A stretch of 64,000 nt of DNA from Podospora pseudocomata (taxonomy: Eukaryota > Ascomycota > Sordariomycetes > Sordariales > Podosporaceae): assembly GCF_035222375.1 (NCBI RefSeq), contig NC_085888.1, positions 310,001-374,000 on the forward strand. The letters run 5' to 3'. The stretch's first letter is position 1, and the number at the start of each line of letters is the position of its first letter. Below are positions 44,046 through 55,141 of this stretch, piece by piece. The notes below the pieces were generated by a model. That model was not told the origin of the DNA. It did no database searches and saw nothing but the letters and a program-made list of their open reading frames with translations. Both the position numbers and the translations under genes were made by a program.

Positions 44046-45002
44046 CTAATAACTAGCCTTTCTCCTCCTTTTGCGCTTGCGCGCAAAGAAGGTATCTTCC
44101 ACTGTTGGGCCCTCTGAAACAGTCCATATCAAGACTTCGGGGCGGTCAGGGGTTGGGGAGGTCGGAGGTGGAGTTGCGACTGCAAATGGATCCCAGTATT
44201 TTGTCAGTATTAAAAAGGGGAAAGTTGGACGGTTGGGAAAAGAGAACTGCTGCTCACCTTGTTGACTCCCCTGCCCACCATCAACGCTACTCTGCGTGGT
44301 GCTCAGCCGCTCTGTGTCGGACTCGTCCTGCTCGGAGAGCATCCTCTCTATGCTCCTACTCGGTGAAACTGGTATATGCCCTGTCGAACTCGTAGGAAAG
44401 AGAAGCAGCTGGTTGTTGCTGCCAGTAGGGCTCGGGTTGTAGTACCCAATGCCGCCGCTGGGCGACTCGGAGCGCATCACCTCCAAGTCCCCGAACGGCA
44501 ACGACGGACTCCTCCCCTGGGGTGGTTCCTTCCACCGGTTTTGCAGCAAAGTTTTGGCAGCCACGAAACGCTGGTAGTGGACTTGGAGTTCTTGCATGTT
44601 GGCGTCATGTTGGGATTGCCCCCCTACAACCCAGCCAAACCGTTTCTTCACTGTGGTCTTCGGACGTTTGGCGTCTTTATCATCTCGACGTTTTGGGGAT
44701 TGGTCTTCTGGTTTGGCCTGAAGGGAACGGGCGCTGGAGGTGATAAGATCGTCCAGATTTCGGATGGCTTCTTGAATTTCTTCAAAGTCATCATTGCTTG
44801 CGGTTTCGGATCTTTTGACGTCGAAGACTCTGTCGCGGAGGGCTTTTGCGTTGGTGATTTCGGCTTGGACGCTGGAGATTAAGCGGACGGCGCGTTGGAT
44901 TTCTTCTGGGGCATCTTTCAAAGCTTGGATGGTTTGGGCGACTGTGAAAGACTCGTTGAAGAGGCTTAGGCCTGTGGTGATGGGTTCTATCACTGCTGAC
45001 AT
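44046..45002 (-). CDS. Unknown protein with Helo/SesA-like N-terminal helical region
   Basis: Exons 45002-44258 and 44179-44046 give 292 residues. The 78-nt intron is in frame and free of stops, but has a GTGAGC donor, a TACTGAC branch and a TTGCAG acceptor, so I treat it as spliced. The first 100 residues (FNESFTVAQTIQALKDAPEE, then AVRLISSVQAEITNAKALRD) resemble the N-terminal helical domains that precede NACHT/STAND modules in fungi (Helo-like, SesA-like), a weak match by eye. A basic stretch (PKRRDDKDAKRPKTTVKKR), a second helical part and a Ser-rich tail ending in RKRKRRRK follow, which could be a nuclear signal. No NACHT, kinase or prion-like motif is present. An ATG at 45071 would add 23 residues. 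Confidence 0.65.
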   Translation of the reverse strand: MSAVIEPITTGLSLFNESFTVAQTIQALKDAPEEIQRAVRLISSVQAEITNAKALRDRVFDVKRSETASNDDFEEIQEAIRNLDDLITSSARSLQAKPEDQSPKRRDDKDAKRPKTTVKKRFGWVVGGQSQHDANMQELQVHYQRFVAAKTLLQNRWKEPPQGRSPSLPFGDLEVMRSESPSGGIGYYNPSPTGSNNQLLLFPTSSTGHIPVSPSRSIERMLSEQDESDTERLSTTQSSVDGGQGSQQGEQQFSFPNRPTFPFLILTKYWDPFAVATPPPTSPTPDRPEVLIWTVSEGPTVEDTFFARKRKRRRKASY

Positions 45003-45584
45003 GGTTCGTTTTGTGGAGAGACAATGCCGGGACAAATGGTCTGTGCCGACAGGACTTTTCTGGGGTACCATTGCTTTTATGGTAGGACTAGAAGGCTCGG
45101 TGTGTTGGGGGGTGGCATGGTTCGCGATCCATCTCGGTCAGTGTTCCACAGGCGTCGGTGGAGACGGCTGAGACGCATCATACTTCCCTTGGCGGTAGTC
45201 GGGGGCATGTTACCGCCCTGGAGGTGCATAATGAGCCGAAGGCTTGATTTGTAATGACTGTCTGGACGCTCCGGAACTCTGGCAGGATGCGACCACACCT
45301 TTGGCTTCGCCACGATGGGCCGGCGAAGGAGTGCCTGTCCCTGATTGGGCTGTGCCTTCAAGGCACTATTGGCTCCTCCACAGCCGCTGCGCGCCATCCC
45401 CGCAGCCGCAACACGCACTCAATGACATGATGCAGCCCACAGGGAGCTTGGCTGGTTCAGGTAGTGAGGCGTGACGAGCAGGTGAGGTCGGCAATTGTCC
45501 TCAAGGCTCACCAGATCGACGTGGGAAGAATGCGAGGTTGTTGACCGCTCATCATGAAGCTATTCTAGTGTTATAGCAGAAGCA
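45003..45584. other. Intergenic, promoter of 44-45 kb gene and 3' side of Hsp70-like gene
   Basis: 580 bp with no supportable gene. Confidence 0.5.
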
Positions 45585-47733
45585 TCACCCAGGCGTCGAC
45601 TTGAGTCCCTCCTCCTCCCACTCTATTGTAAAAGAGTTCTTGTCCGCGTACTGTTTGTCATCAATCCACATCTCAAACCGGGCATCCAGGGCTCCTACCA
45701 CAAAGCAGACATCATACTTGATCTCGTAATACTCCTGCTTTTCCTTTGTGAGCCTTCCAAAGATTCCAGGCCTTTTGACATATCTGGTGTGCGTTTCAAT
45801 GTGTCGTCTGTCTACCGTTGAGAGATCAGATTCGACCGTGCAGAGGGGAAAGACGTCCACTGCCGTGCTGTTAGTTTCCAAATTTGTAGTGGTACCGAAA
45901 TAGGGGCGAACATACCATCTGTTTTGCTGCTGGGCAAGTCATCTTTGTCTCGGTGACATATCACAAGCTCTCTTCTAGAAACTCCCGGATGGTGACGGTT
46001 GTTGAAGGCTTTACTAAAACCTTGCCAGCGCACCCCTTCTTGTGTATTGATGTCTTGCCCCTATGTCTGGTGAGGTCCTGTTCTGAAACGTTGGTGCCGA
46101 TCAAGGTTACCATAAAGACTCACCTTTTTGATCACCCACTTGATCCGGTTCTCTACCACATACTCACCGTCAAGCCCGGACTGGATCTTTTCCCACTCCT
46201 CGTGCCGATGTGGATCCCATTTCTCTTGTGTGACAACGCCATAAGAAACTCGAGCCTTTCTGACGCCCAGCACTGGCTTGCCATGCCGTGCCTTTTGCTT
46301 GCGGTCAAGGACAAGACCCTTTGCGACAGCAAGTGGCGGCTCATCCCCGTCTGCAGCCACCACCTTGATGGGGAGTGGGAATGCCTCCCTAATCTTTTGC
46401 TGAACATACGCTGAGCTTCCCAGTCCGCCGGATAAGATGAAGTATTTCTGGAACGCGTCAGTATCGTAATCTCTCCTTTCGCCGTTGAACAGTCTCAGGG
46501 ACTCACAGGGCGTGGGACACCAGCCTTGGCACCATGCTCCAACATCTGACGTATGGCGTTGATGATGCCCTCCACTTCAGGATCAAATAGACCTTGGAAG
46601 TCGGAACTGATGGGCGATGTTAGAGGGGTGCTAAATTTCTCTCAGAATTTGGCATGGGTGTACTTACTAAGAGAAGTTCATCTTGCCATCTGTGATCCTC
46701 GCCGAGGTGCTCGAGGTCCCCCCTGATCTGATGGGCACTGTTATTCTCGGCGTTCGAAATTGAGCTTCTGAAAAGTTGCCAAATTCATGTTTCCATGTCT
46801 GAAATTCTTCGCTATGCATCATTGTGTCCTCAGCATTCCTGTGAAAGACAAGGTGAGAGCGGCCAGCATTGGTGTCTGCCCTTGCCAGCGCCAACCGGCC
46901 ATGGACCATCTTTGCGAACGCTAAATCGATGTTCGTTGAGCCAATGTTGATACCCTGCACAATGGCGCGCTCTCTAAGCTCGGCAATCTCGGCAGTGCCG
47001 CACTGCTCAAGCAAGGCAAAATCAGTGGTACCACCGCCTGCATCACAGGTCAAGATGACGTCCCCAGTCCGAAGGGTGATGTCCCCGTCCTTGGCGGTGT
47101 ACACTGCCGCGGCCTGAGGTTCCGACAAACCCCATGAGACGCTGTGATTCTTTCCTCCAGTTCCGAAGCCGGCCTTTTTGATTTCTTTCATGAGAGCATC
47201 GCTGATTTCGAGGGACTGAAAGGTGGCCGGAAGACTGAAGACGAACTCGACCTTCTTGTGCCTCCACTCCTCGTTCTTTTGGAGGTTTCTGCTGATGTGT
47301 TTGTAGAGGCGCTCCATGTAATCTCGGTAATATTTACGGACTTGTTCAATGGTTTCGAACTCGGGCTCCTCGCCGTTTTCTCGGGCTCGTCGGATCATGA
47401 TCTTGAGATACTTCTCATCAAGATATCGCTTGAACCACTCCACAATCTTTTCGTGGTTATTGCAGGTGAAGCCCCATGCTGTTGGTACATCATGGTTGTG
47501 GTCGTAGAGCAGAGTTGACGGTACTTTGTTGTGTGTTCCGGACTTTTGGTCTGGTAGTGGCCATTGTTGGATCATGCGGGGGCTTTCTTGGTGCTTTTTG
47601 GCGACAGCCACGCCTGTTGGGACTTGTCAGTCTGCAGATACTCAATTTCTCTTGGAGTAAAACGCTCACCTGTGCACGTCATGCCAAAGTCGATGCCGAC
47701 CGTCAAGTCGGCTTCATCCGGTCTTGGAGCCAT
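45585..47733 (-). CDS. Hsp70-like (HSPA12-type) ATPase
   Basis: Actin-fold ATPase of the atypical Hsp70 group expanded in filamentous fungi, predicted cytosolic. Its clients are unknown. Exons 47733-47670, 47613-46668, 46606-46507, 46447-46124, 46060-45916 and 45859-45585 join in phase to 617 residues. It shows phosphate-1 (LTVGIDFGMTCTGVAVA), phosphate-2 (VILTCDAGGGTTDFALLEQC) and the adenosine motif (YFILSGGLGSSAYVQQKI). The substrate-binding domain of classical Hsp70 and an EEVD tail are absent. Instead there is a C-terminal beta-rich region of about 150 residues (ELVICHRDKDDLPSSK, later YEIKYDVCFVVGALDARFEM). It is divergent from the predicted myristoylated protein gene, 766 bp apart, so shared regulation is possible. 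Confidence 0.9.
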
Positions 47734-48499
47734 GGCTGATAGGGGTAAACACGCCTCACTCTGCACACTGTTTGCTAAACAACAAGCGAGAGGCCCGATA
47801 TGAGAAATAATGTGGGCGAAATTGGTACACTCAAGGAGGGCGCGTGTGATGGTGTCAGTGACGACTGCTCTGGACGATGAGGTGAGAGGAGTCTGGATTT
47901 AACCCAGCATGAATGGGAAAAAGCACAAAGGGTCCATGGAATTACAAGTAGCAAATCACCAGCCGCAAGGCTACGGTTGCGGCACAAACTCGCAGCACCG
48001 CCCTCGACAATATTGAATTGATCGACCGGATCCAGCCCCGAAGAAGAACTCGGGGCTGCCCTCTGAAGGTGCCCCGCGAACCCAGCCTATTTGCCAGAAT
48101 CACACCACGGCACCACGGTCGCCTTATGGATCTTGATGGTGTGGGCGGTTTGGGGTGGTCATCGGACGGGGCATGAATATCGCGTGCCGTGTTTGCCTAC
48201 CTAGTAATGCATGCATCCACCTGCAGCAAGCTGCGCCTCTTCAGGCTTGCACGGCACTGTGCCACCCGCCTCTTGAAGGCTTTGTAGGTGACAAGCGCCT
48301 GCGTTCCACGTAATTGTTCCCTGACAACCACACCGAATTTTCGTCCCGGATCCTTCTTGTTTCCTCGGCCATTCTTCATATTCATCATACCGAAAGATAG
48401 ACAAGGCTTTGGCACCGTTCCCACGAACTCTGTCCTCAAGAACTTGCAAGCAGCTGAGTCATTCATACCTTCTACAGTGTCGATACCGCCCGAGTGACA
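47734..48499. promoter_or_regulatory. Divergent promoter between Hsp70-like and myristoylated-protein genes
   Basis: 766 bp separating two divergent starts. It should hold both promoters. I see no clear TATA or heat-shock element array. Confidence 0.4.
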
Positions 48500-49951
48500 A
48501 TGGGGAATAAGCAGTCGAAGCAAGATTCAATTCAAGAGGCCAGCACTACTGCTATGCCACCACCTCCAGCGCCAGGGCATCCATATCCACCAAGGACAAA
48601 CAGTATCCCCAAACTTGACACCGACTTCCTGCTACAACCGCCTGATGAAAGTTCCATCAGACGCCCGTGGCTGCAGCTCAACAATCTTATCGATTCACAT
48701 GTCCAAACGTTTTACACCAACATCGCCGACATCGACATTATTGCCCCTCGCGAAAAGATACAAGAAGTCCTGCTGGTTTCAGGAATCGTTGAGAGCACCA
48801 AGGACGTTGATAACCTCACAGAATTACTTTACGTTCCGGTGCACAGGAAGCTTGGGTTGCGAATATGTATTGCCCGGGCGGTGCTTGCGAGTATCGACTT
48901 TCAGAATGGCAGCCCTGAGATGACATCTCTCGACAGACAGGTTGTGGAGCTCATGAGCCGCTTCAAGACACTGCGGCCTGAAAGAAGTCCAGAAGAAGAG
49001 GCTGCTATCGCCCACTGGCGTATGATCACCGCCTTTTTCCTGGCCCCAGACTCGAAGCACTCAAGAGCGGATCTCGCCGGGGAGATTCCATGTGTGAACG
49101 TTCTCGTAAACTTCCTCGGGCTCTTCAAGCGACATTCGGATATTGCCAACCCGGAGTGGGCCGAACAAGGAACGAACAACGCAGACCAAGATTGGAAGGG
49201 GAGCATCAGGACCATCGCCGTCCACGCCATCGGCATTGGAGAGAAACTATTCTACCACCCCTCCACCTGGACCTTTCGCTGGTGCTCGCATCGCAAGGAA
49301 CAACAAAGAGAAGCCTCGCAGATAGTGCTATTCCCAGCTCTTGTTGAGGACGTGCTGTCAAACAGCAGCAAGAGACGTCACAACACCATTCAGGCAGCCG
49401 ACATCTCTCCTGCCTTTGTGTTCTCACCGAATGGCACCGTAATACCGGCACCAGAACAACAACTAGATCCAATACCGGCACCGGCGTCACCGAGCAGATC
49501 ACCGAGCTCCACTGCCTCGAGGCCAGCCAGCATGGGATCCGGCGGCGGCGGCGGCGGCGGAGGAAGTGGCGGAGCACGCTGCACTCCGAACCAAGTCATT
49601 TCCGCCAGATCATCACGAAGGAGCTACTTTGGAGAAGACAGCCCTCAGAACCATTATGTGACGGTGAATGGCGATACAGGATATTCGACAACAATACCAC
49701 CGGGGTCAAATGTGAATATTGTCGTTGTCCCAAGACGGCCGTCAACCTCTCGCACCGGCAGCGGCACGCTGGTCTCCCCGGTGGTGTATGATAATCGAAG
49801 ACCGATAGTGATCAGTCACTCTCCCGAGTCTCATTCGAGACGCAGCAGGAGACCACACTCGGCAAGTAGGGTGGTATATCCGGGGGAGGATGGGCAAGAG
49901 TACGAGCGTGTCAGCAGGAGGGATAGCGCCAATCGATATCGGACAGCATAA
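48500..49951 (+). CDS. Unknown protein with N-myristoylation start
   Basis: Single-exon gene, 483 residues. The true start is the ATG at 48500: an in-frame GTG lies two codons upstream but the ATG gives MGNKQSKQ, which fits the N-myristoylation rule (Gly2, small polar at 6, Lys at 7), so membrane attachment is predicted. Residues about 45-290 are helical and contain VQTFYTNIADIDIIAP, LGLRICIARAVLASI and WRMITAFFLAPDSKHSRADL, a conserved but unnamed fungal domain as far as I can tell. The remainder is disordered with Pro-Ser repeats, a Gly run (about ten Gly encoded by GGC repeats), RRPSTS, and Arg/Ser-rich phosphorylation-type text (RRSRRPHSASR). No catalytic motif is seen. Confidence 0.8.
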   Translation: MGNKQSKQDSIQEASTTAMPPPPAPGHPYPPRTNSIPKLDTDFLLQPPDESSIRRPWLQLNNLIDSHVQTFYTNIADIDIIAPREKIQEVLLVSGIVESTKDVDNLTELLYVPVHRKLGLRICIARAVLASIDFQNGSPEMTSLDRQVVELMSRFKTLRPERSPEEEAAIAHWRMITAFFLAPDSKHSRADLAGEIPCVNVLVNFLGLFKRHSDIANPEWAEQGTNNADQDWKGSIRTIAVHAIGIGEKLFYHPSTWTFRWCSHRKEQQREASQIVLFPALVEDVLSNSSKRRHNTIQAADISPAFVFSPNGTVIPAPEQQLDPIPAPASPSRSPSSTASRPASMGSGGGGGGGGSGGARCTPNQVISARSSRRSYFGEDSPQNHYVTVNGDTGYSTTIPPGSNVNIVVVPRRPSTSRTGSGTLVSPVVYDNRRPIVISHSPESHSRRSRRPHSASRVVYPGEDGQEYERVSRRDSANRYRTA

Positions 49952-50580
49952 ATAAATTATGAAGGATGGTGTATGTATTGTTTTCACAGTTATGGATCAT
50001 GAATGAAATCCCGAGTGGCGTTGATTGCTCATAATGACCCAAGCGCCAATGTCATATTTTTTTGTCTGATATATTTGCCTTGAAAAATGCCATCACAGGG
50101 CATCTGTCCCGATGGCTCAAATTGACGTCAATATTCCCGTCGGGTGAAGATCTGGACAGTGGCCCTTCGTCAGAGGTCACCATTTGATCAGTTCCGGGTC
50201 GCAGGTGACCCCCACACGATGGACAGCACGGTTAGAAGCGGACGGACTCGGTTTCCGGACCAGATTCACAGGATTTACAAGCGTATCAAGGAGATGCCTC
50301 GCCCAAAGCACTCAATTCCCCGACAGTCCATTCTCCAACACAAGTGAATCGCATTCATCAGATACACTATTATATTGCTCTTCGGATTAGTTGCAGCTGA
50401 ATCAAGCACCCACCTCTCATTGGCTGCCTTTTGGTGGGGCACTGCGCCGTTGGAGCAGGGGCTTCATCCCAAGTTCAGTTGCTGATGGAGTGAATTCCGA
50501 CTCTCGCATTTTCATAAGAAAGACCATTTTCTCTCGCTTCCGTTGCTGGTTTTTTGTTTCCTTCCCTCATCATCATCATC
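49952..50580. other. Intergenic, promoter of the P450 gene
   Basis: 629 bp without a supportable gene. The last 40 bp before the P450 ATG are T/C-rich with a CAT trinucleotide run. Confidence 0.5.
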
Positions 50581-52428
50581 ATGGCGTTGTTGGCAGCAAT
50601 CAAAGACGCGGGCCTCGGCACCCGCCATGCCGCGCTCGCCATTGCCTTCTTGCTGGGATCGGTTATCGCTCACTATCTCTTCCGAGGCTATCAGGTAAGA
50701 AAGACATTCAAGGATCTCGAAAAGCAAGGTATAGTGGGTACTCCAAGTCGGCTCCTCCAAGAAAGGCCACGACACTAACCGACAACTCACAGCCAATTAT
50801 GAAACATTCATGGATACTTGGCCATCTCGAAATCGTCGGCAGACTCCTCAAGGACCTGCCCTCGGACGCCCACGGCAATTACCTCCCGATTCTCATACTC
50901 GAAAACTGGCGCGAACTCTTCCCTCAATGCGAGAACCGACCACCGGTCCTCTACCTCGACATGTGGCCCTTTGCCCAGCCATTCTTGTTGCCCCTCCTGC
51001 TGCCCATCGCGGTCCAATTCACCCAAGACCACTCCCTCCCCAAGGCTCACGAGCAAAACAAGATCCTACAACCCCTGACAAAGAACAAGGACCTCTCAAC
51101 CATGGACGGAAACGAGTGGAAAGTCTGGCGGAAGAGGCTGAATGTAGGGTTCTCGATTCAGAACATCACGAACCGCATCCCCGACATGCTGGACGAAGTG
51201 GAGAAGTTTTACGACAAGCTCGAAGCCAAAGCTGGGAGGAATGGCGAGTGGGGCCCGGTCTTCCAGATGGAGTTGCAGACGACGAAGCTGGCGATGGATA
51301 TGATCTTTCGCTTCTTCTTCGGCAAGCAAGTCCATGCCAGACTGGCCCATGTCCAGCCAGCCCTCGAAGATGCTGTCATGGACACGATTCGGAGATTTGT
51401 CTTTTTTCACCACATCGGCAACTTTCTGGTCGAACACAGCCCTTGGAGGAAGTTCAAGTTGTGGAAGAATTACCAGACTTTGATGGCAGGATTGGGCCCC
51501 GTCCTGCAACAGCGACTGGGCGAGTTGACCGCCGACGATAAGTCCCGAGCCAAGGTTGCCGACACCGTCGTGGACGCCCTGATACAAGGAGTCATGGAAG
51601 ATCGCGACGCAGGGTTGGTCAACACATCGGACCGGGATTTCTTGGAATTGGCAGTTGGGCAAGTCGGCATGTTCATCTTTGCTGGACACGACACGACTGC
51701 GAGCGCTATTTGCTGGGTTCTCCACTTGCTATCGAAACATCCCGAGGTCTTGGAAAAGGTCAGGGCTGAGCACGACGCAGTTCTTGGGCCCGACCCGAAT
51801 GCTGCCGCCAGCGTGCTGCGCGCGAAGCCGGAGTTGATCAACGCGCTCACTTACACTAACGCTGTCATGAAAGAGGCTATGAGAGTACATACTAACGTCG
51901 GCACTATGCGGAGGGGCGAGCCCGGTTTCTATCTCACAGGGCCAGCCGGGAGCGGATATGATGGGGTGAAATTCCCTTGCGGGGAAGGGTGGGTGGTATG
52001 GGATAACACCTTTGCGCTGCACAGAGACCCGGAGCAGTGGCCAAGGGTGCATGAGTTCATACCAGAGAGATTCCTGATCACGGACGAGAACGATCCTATG
52101 CACCCACCAAAGAACGGCTGGAGGTTCTTCGAGCTCGGGCCGAGGAACTGCATCGGGCAGCATCTGGCGATGGTGGAGATCAAGATGGCGCTGGTGCTGG
52201 TGTTGCGGAGGTTGGATCTGGAGGCTGCTTGGGATGAGTGGGATGCTAAGAGGTGCGAATTCTACCCATCGAGTCTCGACAAGGTAACTAACATAAAATC
52301 AACCAAACAGGGCCCTCAAGGGAAAGAAGACGCCCATGATATGGGGTGACAGGTGTTATCATGCTGGGGGGGAGTCGCCGCCTCACGTCAAGGACCACAT
52401 GCCGGTTCGCATTCGATTGAGGCAGTAG
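50581..52428 (+). CDS. Cytochrome P450 monooxygenase
   Basis: Haem monooxygenase anchored in the endoplasmic reticulum. Substrate not predictable. Exons 50581-50733, 50793-52252 and 52311-52428 join in phase to 576 residues. Shown are an N-terminal anchor (AALAIAFLLGSVIAHYLF), the hinge LEKQGIPIMKHSWILGHLE across intron 1, the I-helix AGHDTT, K-helix ExxR in KEAMR, the PERF motif (FIPERFL) and the haem loop FELGPRNCIGQ with the axial Cys. The last exon is easily missed because the frame stays open past the donor to a stop at 52347. With the 58-nt intron removed the normal P450 end appears (GDRCYHAGGE, then DHMPVRIRLRQ). The donor of intron 1 is GTGGGT; an alternative GTAAGA 42 nt upstream would delete part of the conserved hinge. 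No other biosynthetic core gene is adjacent. Confidence 0.92.
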
Positions 52429-52927
52429 TCGCTATTGAGGAGGCACGTCATGCGTTTGATTTTGTCTTGGAAACGGGAAGCGGAGGAAAAGAAAAGCGGA
52501 CAGTAATGTTTAATGACAGTATTAACAAACCTCATAGGCTACTTGATTTGTCGCTGAATTCGTCAAGACCCTAGACCCTGAATTGTGCTTTTGGTGTGGT
52601 GATGAGCCTTTTGATACGATTGCCGTGTGCTGGGAATACTACCTCTACAGGATCACAGGTCTCGGTTTCTCGGCGGTGAGAAAACGGTGAGGGCCTCTGA
52701 TTGGGCCGGCAAGGACGAGCTCGATATTACCAACCTGCGAGGGCATCCTGCACATGCACCCCCAGCTACCAAGAGGGGATTTGAGAACAATAGCCGTCAT
52801 GCGCCGGCTACCCGGTTATCTACAGCGCGGGGATATATCCCAAGACCTGCCCCCTCCTCGAGGCTGAGAAATGCTTGTTCGTTTTGGTTACCACTCCGCA
52901 ACGGCATTCGCCTCGAGATTCAACAGA
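52429..52927. other. Intergenic, promoter of carboxylesterase gene
   Basis: About 500 bp, no gene. A GGGGATATATCCC palindrome at 52830-52842 contains a TATA-like core about 95 bp upstream of the esterase ATG. Confidence 0.45.
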
Positions 52928-54779
52928 ATGAAAAGCTCAACGATTTTGGCCTGGTGGGCTTTGACCGCTGGCCAGGGGGTGATTGCAGCAAGGGTGAAGC
53001 TTCATGTTCCTATTGTGGACTTGGACTATGCGGTTTACGAAGGGTATCACAACTCAACTTTCAACACCAATGTTTTCCGAGGGTAGGCTTCCACACTCAA
53101 CATCAAATTCCACGAGACGCTGGCTGATATTGACGATCCAGCATCCGTTTTGCCGCTCCGCCGAAACGATGGCAACTTCCCGATGCACCTGAGGTTGACA
53201 GAGCTTCCGTAACCAAGGCAGTCAACAATCCACCGAGATGTCCTCAGTCCAGTGCTGCGCCAGGGTAACCTGAGTCTTCTATTCTAGTCGTCAAGATGCT
53301 GACATGGATTTGTCAGACCTGCCGCGGTCAACTTCACACAGGACGTACTGGGTGATGAGGACTGCCTCTTTCTCAACGTCTTTGCCCCGGTCAGGGCGAA
53401 GAAGCTGCCTGTTTTGGTATGGATTCGTACGTCTCCCACCAGCCCCAGTCCAAAGACCACATAGGTACCAACTCTTGCAGATGGCGGCGGCTATGGGCTC
53501 GGCTCCGCTGCTAGCTTTGACTTCTCCCACATGGCCCAGACCGTCAACAACGGCTTCGTCAGCGTTGTGATCCAATACCGCCTTGGAGCTTTTGGCTTTC
53601 TTTCGTCGGCAGAATTAGTAGAGAACGGGGGAGTTCCCAACGCTGCTCTGCACGACCAGCGGTTTGCCTTGCAATGGGTGCAGAAGTACATTGATCTGTT
53701 TGGCGGCGACCCAGACCAGGTCACAATCTCGGGCGGGTCAGCAGGCGGTGGATCAGTGATGTTGCTTGCGATGGCAAACAATGGAACAGAGGGGAACTCG
53801 TTGTTCAGACGCGGAATCGCGAGCAGTCCTTATTTGCCTACTCAACCGTACGTTTCCCTTTTACTTGCGTCATGATTTCGTGCTGAGGTGCCACAGCAAC
53901 TTCGACGATGGCCTGCCAACAGAACACTACCGCCAACTCGCCCGTCGCACCAACTGCCTCAACGCCACCTCTGTCTTCTCCTGCCTCCGAAACGCTGACA
54001 CGTTGCTCCTGCAAAACGCCTCCTCAGCAACAAGCTACTCTGCCCGGTTCAACCAGTGGGCTTTCATCCCTGTGACCGATAACAAGCTCATCTTTTCCTC
54101 CCCCACCGAGCAGCTCTCTGCAGGCAAAGTCAACGGGGAGGCCTTCCTCGCTGGTGTAAGCCCCCCCCCCCCTTCCCCCCTTTGCCCCTCCCCCGAAACA
54201 ATGCTAACTACTCTGTGTGTACAGAGCAACTCAAACGAGGGCTACTACTTCACCCCCCAAAACATCACCTCCCAATCCGCCTTTCTCTCCTTTGTCACCC
54301 TCAACTACCCTTTCCTATCCCCCGAGAACATCTCCTCCATTCTCTCCCTCTACACCCCCTCCCCTCTCCCCGCCGACACTCCCCTCTTCGAAACCGACGG
54401 CCTCAACCCCCCTTTTGCGACTGAGATGTCAGCAGTTGGGAAGGGCTGGCAGCAGGCAGCGAATAATTTGTATGCAGAAACAACATTTGTCTGCACGGCG
54501 TACTGGCTGGTGGAAGCGTACGGGGAGAAAGGATGGCAGTATCAGTTCTCCCCTCCAGGGGCAGGGTTTCACGGGAGTGACAACGGGCCTTTGCTGCAGG
54601 ACTCCAAGATTGGGAGGAGTGGGACGGTGATGGATGAGGAGTTTAGACGGGGGTTTCAGGGGGTTTGGGGACGGTTTGTGACTAGGGGGGTGCCGACTCT
54701 GGATGGGCAGGGGAGGGGCGGTGGCGGAGGCGGTGAGGGAGGGGGGTATGGAAAGCGGGAGGGAGGGACTCGTTGTTGA
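52928..54779 (+). CDS. Secreted type-B carboxylesterase/lipase, C-terminal frameshift
   Basis: Extracellular serine esterase of the cholinesterase-like family. Exons 52928-53082, 53142-53264, 53317-53426, 53481-53847, 53897-54155 and 54225-54779 join in phase to 522 residues. It has a signal peptide (STILAWWALTAGQGVIA), the EDCLFLNVFAP signature, oxyanion WIHGGGYG, nucleophile SGGSAGGGS, acid SNSNEG and His in GFHGSDN, so the triad is complete. The frame as written ends in a Gly-rich tail. One base out of frame lies the expected family C-terminus: SLLNLNVTV followed by RCRFWKG and a stop at 54905-54907. The switch must fall in the G-rich tract around 54730-54747. This is either a homopolymer sequencing error or a real recent frameshift that replaces the last 50 residues. 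The catalytic part is unaffected. Confidence 0.88.
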
Positions 54780-55141
54780 ATCTGAACGTTACTGTTGCTG
54801 AGGGGGGGAGGGAAAGGGTGAATACCTGGGCGGTGGTGGATGGGGAGGGCTGGGAGGGGGGACGGGGGGGAAGGTGCAGGTTTTGGAAGGGGGTTGGGTT
54901 TCGTTGAGTTTGGAAGGTTAAGTAAGGGGACTGGGCTGCGTTGGACGGGACAGGTCACGGCGAAGAGAATAGAGACTGTTGGGGTTGGCAATATGGTTTG
55001 CCAAATGGTGTGAATATGTACTACCGCCTGGTATGTAAGGTGGTAAAATGCTAAAGTATATACAGGTGAAAATAAGATGTTTGTTGGTATTAATCCGACA
55101 TCGCTCATGCTCGTGCCCTTTTCCGAGTCGCATTGAGACAT

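Noticed and set aside
50810-51541. 243-codon frame within the P450 gene
   Set aside because: Alternative frame of a clear P450 exon.
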